The notes below the pieces were generated by a model. It was given only the letters and a program-made list of their open reading frames with translations. It did not search any database and was not told the DNA's origin. A program made the position numbers and the translations under genes. DNA of 64,000 nucleotides from Panagrolaimus kolymaensis (taxonomy: Eukaryota > Nematoda > Chromadorea > Rhabditida > Panagrolaimidae), in assembly GCA_028622995.1 (NCBI GenBank), contig JAJQJQ010000031.1:248001-312000 (forward strand), written 5' to 3'. This document shows positions 55,729 to 64,000 of this stretch, piece after piece (position 1 is the first letter of the stretch; each line of letters starts with the position of its first letter).

Positions 55729-57827
55729 TTATGAGTAAGTTTTTAGACGTCTAATATTTATTTCTCCTGGTGGAAATACTGTGGTTTCAGAGGTAGTTGG
55801 TGGAGGTGACGTGGATTCGGGTCTCAGCCTTGCTCTCGGCAATTCATGAGCATCTATGTTTTCAACAGCGACGGGAATATTGCGATCCACTGTTTCCCGA
55901 TATGATCTTCCAATAATTCCTTCCTCCACTTGGCGATGCTCACGACGAGTATTTCCAATAACAAGTTGATGAACTTCAGTGCCGGCACGAATTTTACAAT
56001 CACAACATGCTCCTGAAACCACCGTGGTTGGAACCCATGAACCATTTTGTTTATGTAAAACATCAACATGGCGATATCTTTGAGTGCAACTTCCCCAACC
56101 TAAAACCATTAATTTAGAGTACAAAATTTTAAAAAAATGGGTACCAGAAAGACAAAAATCATTTTCCTGACAAACTAATTCATTAATAATTTGAGGAAAA
56201 TAATTTTCAGGCAATTTTCTCCAAGCCCAGCAAGAAGTGCATAAATTTAAAAAATCTGTTTCATCACTTTCTGCATCACCCTTTTCCACGCAACTTATTA
56301 CAAATCTTTCTCCTGCAAACAAAATTTTTTAAGAAAATCATTTGATTTGATTTTTTATTTACCTATCAGATTTTTTCCGCTTACATCTGGAGTATTTCTT
56401 TTTTTACGACGTTTTTTTCCGAACATACTTAATAATGCAATTTTTTCAGCAACAACTCTATCCAGTAAATCTTTAGGAACGCCACCACCACCTCCACCAA
56501 TAGGTGGAGAAACTGGAGGAGGATAGAAAACCCCTGGGGGAGAAGGAGGAAATCCAGGAAATGAAGGGAATTGGCCTCCTTGAAATCCGGGAAACATTGG
56601 AGCTAAAAAAAATAAAAATTTAAAATCTCAGGCAAAATCGGAAATATTTTATAAATACCATTCCCTAATTCTCCAACAGGTTGATAAATAGTTTGTGAAA
56701 CATAAGTTGGTTCTTGTCCGGTAAGGGAAGTAGAATATTGAGGTCCATTTTGAGCATCCAAAGTCTAAAAAATCTAAGATTTTTTTTGGTCGTCGAAAAT
56801 TTATAAAAAGTTTGTAGAAAAAAATGTAGTTTTTCTGGATTTTTTAATGGGTTAAAAAAAAGTTTTAACAATGAAATAAAGGAAGCAAATAAAAGTTAAT
56901 TAATTAATTCAAATGAAAAAAACAGAAATAAAACTATAAAACTAACTTGTAAAACTTTTGAAGAATATTCAGTGGATGGGAAGCGATTGTAATCGTCGAT
57001 ATATTTTTCTCCTTCTTCCATCATTTTTCGAACATAATCAGGAGTTCTAGTTGGAGGAGCACGAAGCTAGAAAAAACAAAAAAAAAATTGGTTTAATAAA
57101 TTTTTATTCATCTAAGCATTTTTCAAAAAAAAAATAAAAAAGAAAATAAGAAGAAATATTGAAATAAATTTACATGTCTTCGCCGAGCCATCCATAACCT
57201 TTTGCAACCCAATGGCCTCAAGTCCCTTAAAGCTGGTAAATCAAAACTAAATTTAGAAGTAGATCCTTCTGGAATAAAATTGATTTCTTTTAATCGATAA
57301 AAAAGTAAAGCACTGCATTGAATGCAATTATCTCTAATGCAATTATAATCGTGCCTTCTCTGAAAAAAATTTCGAAGTTAATAAATTCGAAAGAAAAATT
57401 TCAGCAATTAACATACAAATGGAAGAGCATTGAAATTATCTGCAGTTAAATCTTCAAAAGCCACAGCTGCTTCTTCAGCAGAAACTGCTGCATATCGAGG
57501 ATCATATGAAATGCATTTATCTGCGCCTGGAAAGGTTACACATGGACACTAAAAAATAATTTTTTTTAATGCTAACACGAAAAAAGCAAATTAATAGCTA
57601 AAATTAGGTCTTACTTGTTCGACTCGATTTCCATGAAACCTCTGCCGAATTAATTCCAAAAATACACTTTTTGGATTTTGTAATACTTCTTCTGCTTCTG
57701 CTCCACTTGTTGGTGTAATATTGCTTTCATCATTATTATCGTCAACATCATTAAATAATTTTTGACACTTAATTAATGAGAAACAATAACACCAGAAAAA
57801 AATTAAAATAATTGATTTCCAAAACAT
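55729..57827 (-). CDS. IL-17-like secreted cystine-knot cytokine, long precursor
   Basis: Exons on minus: 57615-57827, 57417-57548, 57174-57359, 56947-57066, 56659-56764, 56363-56602, 56145-56312, 55729-56099, giving 511 aa. Signal peptide MFWKSIILIFFWCYCFSLIKC. A first Cys-rich region follows (CPCVTFPGADKCISYDPRYA, NCIRDNCIQCSALL, LGCKRLWMARRRH). A Pro/Gly-rich linker (FYPPPVSPPIGGGGGG) comes next, with the dibasic run KKRRKKR, a likely processing site. The C-terminal domain (about residues 335-440) fits the IL-17 pattern: CTSCWAWRKLPENYFPQIIN, CQENDFCLSG, WGSCTQRYRHVDVLHKQNGS, WVPTTVVSGACCDCK. C. elegans has an IL-17 pathway (ILC-17.1). A Spatzle- or neurotrophin-type knot is the main alternative. 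The tail is Thr/Pro-rich. Confidence 0.6.
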
Positions 57828-59253
57828 TTAATGATTATCTAAAAAAACTACGCAGCTAAGATACTCCAAAAATTTGGAATCTTCTCCGTAGAAAAAAAAT
57901 CATCAAAGAACAACTTTCCCTTTTTCAATTGTGTTAGTTTGATTAATTGCAGAAAATGAAAGAAAAAATATGTCGGAACAAGTTCAATTAGCGTGGTCGT
58001 CTTTCTTGTCTTCTCCAAGCAAAAAAAAAAGCATTGAAGGTTAAAAATGGAAGAGAAAACGATTGAGAGAAGATATTCGGATGAGATTAATTTACTCTTC
58101 GTCGGTCGTCGTCGTCGGCTGGGCGCTGGTTATTTTTTTTTTTGAAGAAGTGAACGTCATTGGATTTGGATTTATTTGATCTTCTTGATTTTTTAGGATG
58201 TTCTCTTTTTGTCTTAACCATGTGTATTTATTTTATAACTCTCTTCTTTTTTTCCTGTTTTTTTTTCTTTCTTTTCTACTTTCTTTTTTCTGAGTAATGA
58301 CCGTTAAAATTTAATGAGTGAAAAAATATTAAAAGTTTATAGTACAAATACTGGAACAAAATAAAAGTTGAAAGTAGAGATCCATAAAAAAATTCGAGTT
58401 TTTTGACTTGTTAATTAATGGAACAAAACATAAAACTTTTTTTTATAATTTTAAAGTTTCAAATTTTCACGGATCAAAAATCTTAAAATATGTATACTCA
58501 AAACACAATCGAAAATTATTTTTTTTCTTCGCTATTTGTTGCATGAAAAAGATGAAACTTGAGTTGTGGTGGAAAACCATGAAGTTTTAATATACTTTTT
58601 TAATGGACTATAATTGGAGCCAATAATAAATTCAATAAAATAAATTATGACTTCTCGATATCCAGTCATAATAAATAAAACTATGGTGGATTCAAGAAAT
58701 TTTTTTATTGAATAATTGCTTGTAAAATCAAAAATGAGTTATGTAAGATTTTTTTTTATATTTGAATAGTGTATGAAAAACTAAAAAAACTTTCCTAAAT
58801 ATTTTTATGGAATTAATATGCAAGATAATCAGGCATTGATTTGTTTTATATATCCACTATCGATGATCTATTTTTAATGAACTAATAAGTAATATTAAAT
58901 TTAATAGATTTAAATTTCAAAGAGTTGAAAGAACGTGCTCTCTTTTTTTGTTTTTCAATTTATTGCTAATAACTCAGACAGAGATTAAAAATTATTTTTA
59001 TTAAAAAGGAGTCAAATTCAAAACATATTAACTTAATTGTCTAAGAATAGAACATGCCAAAATGATTTTTTCAAATAATAAACAAGTGCAATGCGGGCTA
59101 TGCTATATAAGGTTTGAGGGCGCTCTTTCCAACCATTTTTTTTCCTGTCCATCTTTGCGTTTTTTTTCTTTGCACTTTTGTTTTTTGCAATCCACTCTAT
59201 TTCTTTATTTTTTCTCTCACGATCGTTTTTACTAATTACTATTAGATAATAAA
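57828..59253. other. Divergent promoter region between the cytokine and protease genes
   Basis: AT-rich with pyrimidine tracts. A CGTCGGTCGTCGTCGTCGG microsatellite-like run lies near 58097. The sequence TATATAAGG near 59105 could be a TATA-type core promoter for the plus-strand gene. Nothing else recognised. Confidence 0.4.
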
Positions 59254-61875
59254 ATGTCAGTTTTATCAGTTCTCGGAGATGATGGTAAATCTAGATATTT
59301 TATAGTTGAAAATTTGCTGGTAAGCAAAAATTATCTTCGTGATGGGTTTTTGCTCAAAGATAAAACTCCTATATGCTTATTTGAATTAGTCGATGATAAA
59401 GAAGTTGTTGTAAAGTAAGTAAGGTTTAATAATTGTAACCTTGCTTTTTTCAAATAATGAAATATATGTATATATATTGACCAAATTAAATCTTTAGTCT
59501 AGATAATGATGGAATCAACTACAAATTACCAGCCAACTGGGAAAAACTCAAATTTTTGTTGCATTGGCATCAGGACCCAAGAAATCCATCACCTTCGCCA
59601 TCAACTTCTCCAATCAATGGTTAGTACTATTTAAATTTTATCAGTAATGTTTCATTGCTACTTTTAAGATCCGGCTCCTAAATATTATATTGATCGCTGC
59701 AAAAAATATATGTTTTACTCAAAGCTTACTAAGATTGAAGAATGTGATACGCAAAAAGGAAAGATTAGAAAATGCTTCGAAGGCCCGATAAGATACTGCG
59801 TAACTGTGGCTAATAATGATTTGGCCTTAATGGCAGGACATTGTTTGCCAGAAAGTTGTAAAATGGGTGACAAATTTCCAGTTTATGACAATGCAGATAA
59901 TAATTCAATTCAAGTAGAAATTATGTATTTTGACCGTCCAAATTTGAATGGTAATGATTTTGTTGTATTAAAAAGAACCGAAGGTGAGTTTAAAGACTAT
60001 CCTTCGTCCTGGTCATTTCCGAGTAACGATCACAGGTGGGCATATGGTGCCCTTGGGTGCCCTTTTGGGGCACCTTATACAGTGCACAGTGCACCAAATT
60101 TTGGTGATACAGTGCATCGAAAAACGAGAAAAATTAAAAAGTCGAGAAAAAAGGGGAAAAAAGAAGAAGAAGGAAAGAGGAAAAAGAAGTAAAGGAAAAT
60201 GTATTAAAATAAAATACGGCGGGCTTTATTATTGGAACTTTAATTAATGAGTACGTTGTTGCTTGTTAAACTTATTTAAAATTAGATGGTTAGCACATTG
60301 GACCAAAAATTAATTTCTGTACACTGTTTGTTAGTATCAAGTTTATTTTAAGAGAGCACTCTTTGTTGGATAATTTTTAAGTGAGTGCTTTATTTTATAA
60401 AATAATTTTTTCGAAGAGTGCATCGTTTTAGATAAACAATGCACTGTATGTTGGAGGCAATACATAATTAAAGAGTGCACTGTTTGATAATTAAAATTAT
60501 CATTAAAAAGCGCAATGTATTTTGATTTTTACATTTCAGATACCGTGCATTCTAAAATGGCTATAAATTTGGAGTGCACTCTTTGATTATTTTTAACAAA
60601 TTTACAAACTATACAATGGTTTTATTATCTTTAATCCATATGTAAAAAATAAATTTATAAAAACATTAAAATATTTAATTCTATTTTTGTTTTAAATGGA
60701 ATTATTAAGTATTGCACAAGCTTTAATCGCTTTTAGCATTAGAAAAAATTCTAAAAGAAAATTTTAAGAAGCTAAAAAATTCAAAAACGAGAATAAAAAC
60801 AACAATTATTTCATTTTTTATCTTATGTACATTCCTCGATCATCCATTGTTTCTGGTCACAAACGAAAAAGCGAATAAACAATAAAAAATTATTATTAGA
60901 AAGGATTAAAGGCCTTTTGTAGATTTTGAAATTTTTGGAATTTACAAAGAACAAACAATAGGGAAAAGGCTTAAAAATGTTTAACTTGACTTTCATTTAG
61001 CTATTGCAATTAATAAATAATGTTGTTTAAAAGAAGTAAAGATAACTATACTCGAGAATATTCTAGGCAATTTAAACCTCCCACAATTCATTAATAAGAA
61101 ATAAAGAAAAATTAGCATATAAATTGTTTATTACATAAAATTATAGAAATTAAGAGAGAAAAATATTTGGTAAAAAACATAAAAATCCATAGAGGGACCC
61201 TTTGGGATTTTATACAGTGCATTTTTTTCAAAATCAGGGGCACCGTCGTGTCCACCTGTGGTAACGATAGCCCATACTTTATTTTGGTGAGTGATTTATA
61301 AATTAAAATTAATATACAAACTTCTCTGTTTATAAAATTTATAGGGGTACGATTCAGAATATATTTCAGCTAATGAATTATTTTGTATTCACGGTCGTTT
61401 TGGCGACACGAGTACTTATGATAATCAACTTTATGTAATCGGTTCTTCTTGTACATTGTATGTTGTCCATTTTTTTTACATATTTAAATAGTAATAGTTT
61501 AGAAGAGGACGTTTAGGAGCCGGCGTTTTTGATTATCGTGGAAGGTTATTAGGGCTTTGCGTCTCGGATCGTGTAAACCATGCGTATTATTCTCTCCCAT
61601 CATCTGAACACCTTAACGATATGGAAACTCGGCTGTGCAAAATATCTTATTCGCATATAATGCCTATGATTTGTATGATGACTCATATGCAGTTTTCTCG
61701 AAAAAGAAAGCTTGAGGTTTGTATTTTACACAAAATATCCTAAACAAAAGAATATTGTTAGTATGCCAATATATAATCAAGTTTATTTAAAAATAATTTG
61801 TGATTAGTTTAGGAATGTCCGAAGAAAGAAGATAAAAAGCGCCCTACAAACAACGATGATTGTTTAATTCATTAG
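59254..61875 (+). pseudogene. Trypsin-fold protein without catalytic serine, exon split by a hAT element
   Basis: Exons 59254-59414, 59498-59619, 59669-60030 + 61269-61286 (element and one target copy left out), 61345-61457, 61503-61716, 61813-61875: 350 aa in one frame. A polar N-terminal ~95 residues (MSVLSVLGDDGKSRYFIVEN) and a Pro/Ser linker precede a trypsin-like domain. The histidine site is LALMAGHCLPES (family 'TAAHC') and the aspartate site NDFVVLK (family 'NDIALL'). The serine region RLGAGVFDYRGRLLGLC replaces the GDSGG-type serine. So even uninterrupted it would be a protease homolog, not an active enzyme. The 1230-bp insertion plus duplication shifts the frame, and the present sequence stops at 60190. 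It would encode a full product only if the element is spliced out or absent in other individuals. Confidence 0.65.
60031..61260. mobile_element. 1230-bp non-autonomous hAT element in a coding exon
   Basis: Ends CACAGGTGGGCATATGGTGC and GCACCGTCGTGTCCACCTGTG form terminal inverted repeats, flanked by the 8-bp direct repeat GTAACGAT (60023-60030 and 61261-61268). The left end repeats GGGTGCCC/GGGCACC and CAGTGCA units; an interior stretch repeats GAGTGCACTCTTTG-like motifs. No transposase. The terminal CACA(C/G)GTGGGCA is shared with the 239-bp element at 960-1198, so both belong to one family. Confidence 0.9.
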
Positions 61876-62330
61876 CACAATCATAGTTTTCTCTTTTTCT
61901 CCCATTTTTTGTTTTGTTTATTACAATTTTTCTCTTTTAGGAGATAAAAACAGAGATGAACCGGGATATTGCCCATGTCTGCGTCTCTCTCAGCTTAATA
62001 AGCTTACGGTAAATTTGCTCATAGATAATTCACTTCAATATAATTTGTTTATTTATTTTCATAAACCTCATAAAAATTGCGATTAAACGTATCAAAGATA
62101 AAACTACATTCATTTATTGTATTTGAATTTTATTGGTGCAAAAAAAGGTTGACTTTAGCCTTTCTTCAATTCATTTTCTTTTTCTTCTATTTTTCTTTCT
62201 TTTTTTTGGAAATGTCGATTTAATAATTCAAGAAAAAAATATTAATCGGAATAAAAAGAGCGTTCACTGCTTCTATTTGTGTGCCGATGTTGTCCAAATG
62301 TATAGTTGTGATTTCTTTACTATTGAATAG
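61876..62330. other. Spacer between protease-like gene and satellite
   Basis: AT-rich. Contains the presumed 3' UTR of the protease-like gene. No gene recognised; a 65-codon frame at 62133 is low complexity. Confidence 0.5.
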
Positions 62331-64000
62331 TGTTGAAGAAAAAAAATGGATAAAATTAAATAATTTTTAAAACCACTCTCCGGATTTTGTAACTAAAAAT
62401 ATCTTTTTATCTTTAAAAATGAGAAAAAAACAAATCAGCTATCAAAGTTTTGGATTCAGATTTTTTTTGTTGAAGAAAAATAACGGATAAAATTAAATAA
62501 TTTTTATAACCAATCTCCGGACTTTGTAACTCAAAATACCTTTTTATCTTTAAAAATGAGATTAAAACAAATCAGCTATCAAAGCTTTGCGTTCAGATAA
62601 TTTTTGTTGAAGAAAAAAAATGGATAAAATTTAATAATAATTCTTAAAACCAATCTCCGGACTTTGAAACTCAAAAAATTGGTTTATCTTTAAAGTTGAG
62701 ATAAAAACAATTCAGCTATCAAAGTTTTGGATTCAGATTTTTTTTGTTGAAGAAAAAAAATGGATAAAATTTAATAATAATTCTTAAAACCAATCTTCGG
62801 ATATTGGAACTCAAAAAATGGGTTTATCTTTAAAAACGAGAAAAAAACAAATCAGCTATCAAAGTTTTGGATTCAGATAATTATTGTTGAAGAAAAAAAA
62901 AAGGATAAAATTTAATAATAATTCTTAAAACCAATCTCCGTACTTTGAAACTCAAAATATCTTTTTATCTTTAAAGTTGAGATACAAATGAATCAGCTAT
63001 CAAAGCTTTGGATTCAGATAATTTTTGTTGAAGAAAAAAAATGGATAAAATTAAATAATTTTTAAAACCAATCTCCGGACTTTGAAACTCATAAAATGGG
63101 TTTATCTTTAAAGTTGAGATAAAAACAAATCAGCTATCAAAGTTTTGGATTCAGATAATTTTTGTTGAAGAAAAAAAAAAGGATAAAATTTAATAATAAT
63201 TCTTAAAACCAATCTCCGTACTTTGAAACTCAAAATATCTTTTTATCTTTAAAGTTGAGATACAAATGAATCAGCTATCAAAGCTTTGGATTCAGATTTT
63301 TTTTGTTGAAGAAAAAAAATGGATAAAATTTAATAATAATTCTTAAAACCAATCTTCGGATATTGGAACTCAAAAAATGGGTTTATCTTTAAAAACGAGA
63401 AAAAAACAAATCAGCTATCAAAGTTTTGGATTCAGATAATTATTGTTGAAGAAAAAAAAAAGGATAAAATTTAATAATAATTCTTAAAACCAATCTCCGT
63501 ACTTTGAAACTCAAAATATCTTTTTATCTTTAAAGTTGAGATACAAATGAATCAGCTATCAAAGCTTTGGATTCAGATAATTTTTGTTGAAGAAAAAAAA
63601 TGGATAAAATTAAATAATTTTTAAAACCAATCTCCGGACTTTGAAACTCATAAAATGGGTTTATCTTTAAAGTTGAGATAAAAACAAATCAGCTATCAAA
63701 GTTTTGGATTCAGATAATTTTTGTTGAAGAAAAAAAATGGATAAAATTAAATAATTTTCAAAACCAATCTCCGGATTTTGTAACTCAAAAAATGGGTTTA
63801 TCTTTAAAGTTGAGATAAAAACAATTCAGCTATCAAAGTTTTGGATTCAGATAATTTTTGTTGAAGAAAAAAAATGGATAAAATTAAATAATTTTCAAAA
63901 CCAATCTCCGGATTTTGTAACTCAAAATATCTTTTTATCTTTAAAGTTGAGATACAAATGAATCAGCTATCAAAGCTTTGGATTCAGATAATTTTTGTTG
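62331..64000. repeat. Satellite: ~139-bp tandem units with a four-unit higher-order period
   Basis: About twelve head-to-tail copies of a 138-140-bp unit beginning TGTTGAAGAAAAAAAATGGA and containing CCAATCTCCGGACTTTG, TTTATCTTTAAAGTTGAGAT and CAGCTATCAAAG(T/C)TTTGGATT run to the window end. Variant units (ATCTTCGGATATTGG; ATCTCCGTACTTTG with GATACAAATGAATCAG; ACTCATAAAATGGG) recur in the same order about 559 bp apart (for example 62761 and 63320), a four-unit higher-order repeat. The array is open at the right edge. Confidence 0.95.

Noticed and set aside
57828..59253. A gene between the cytokine and the protease-like gene
   Set aside because: Only a 60-codon Lys/Phe-rich frame at 58408, without splice partners.
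62133..62330. 65-codon ORF before the satellite
   Set aside because: Low complexity, starts in a T-rich run and has no family signature.

Overview
The window is AT-rich, intron-rich nuclear DNA from a nematode. Short introns (often 40-60 bp) end in TTTTAG or TTTCAG. Several families also point to nematodes: SXP/RAL-2 secreted proteins, an Srx-type chemoreceptor, CUB-like secreted proteins, a bestrophin with the nematode-style N-terminus, a two-TMD/two-NBD P-glycoprotein, NudC beginning [10 protein letters not shown], and a nematode-like 5S rRNA. The combination would suit a Tylenchina (clade IV) worm such as a panagrolaimid, but the species is an inference. All gene models are my own reading of splice sites and phases; none has transcript support.

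Layout. 0-2 kb: a STAT-like coiled-coil gene fragment broken by a hAT-type MITE. 2.7-8.4 kb: a complete P-glycoprotein with two phase-compatible first exons. 8.5-9.3 kb: a convergent three-TM protein. 10.4-11.1 kb: a GGAGC-rich hAT element. 12.6-16.2 kb: a bestrophin channel, with a tRNA-Met-like relic in one intron, then an SRR1-like protein. 19.0-20.8 kb: a long disordered acidic protein. 21.8 kb: an orphan miRNA-precursor-like hairpin. 23-29.5 kb: a duplicated SXP/RAL-2 gene block interleaved with a gene family here called HF, for HAT/F-box-like (one intact copy, one pseudogene, one 3' relic). 30.4-33.1 kb: an 18-exon gene encoding eight tandem copies of a four-cysteine module. A single-module relative lies at 42.9 kb. 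34.9-42.2 kb: a chitinase-like protein without catalytic residues, NudC, an HSP70-like protein with rearranged halves, and a second HF gene. 43.9-50.7 kb: a 3'-truncated carboxylesterase, a 5S rRNA gene, a large CUB-like gene whose introns hold mobile DNA, and a second, truncated 5S copy. 52.3-53.7 kb: a cluster of nested MITEs. 53.8-61.9 kb: a P450 anchor fragment, an Srx GPCR, an IL-17-like cytokine, and a trypsin-fold gene split by a 1.23-kb hAT element. 62.3 kb to the end: a ~139-bp satellite with a four-unit higher-order period.

The housekeeping or conserved genes (P-gp, bestrophin, SRR1-like, NudC) are intact. The intervals around them turn over quickly through tandem duplication, gene relics and MITEs. 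At least three elements sit in former exons, with target-site duplications (TSDs) that define the pre-insertion reading frame. The best candidates for something undescribed are the four-cysteine module family, the permuted HSP70-like protein, the HF family, and the MITE family found twice in coding exons.
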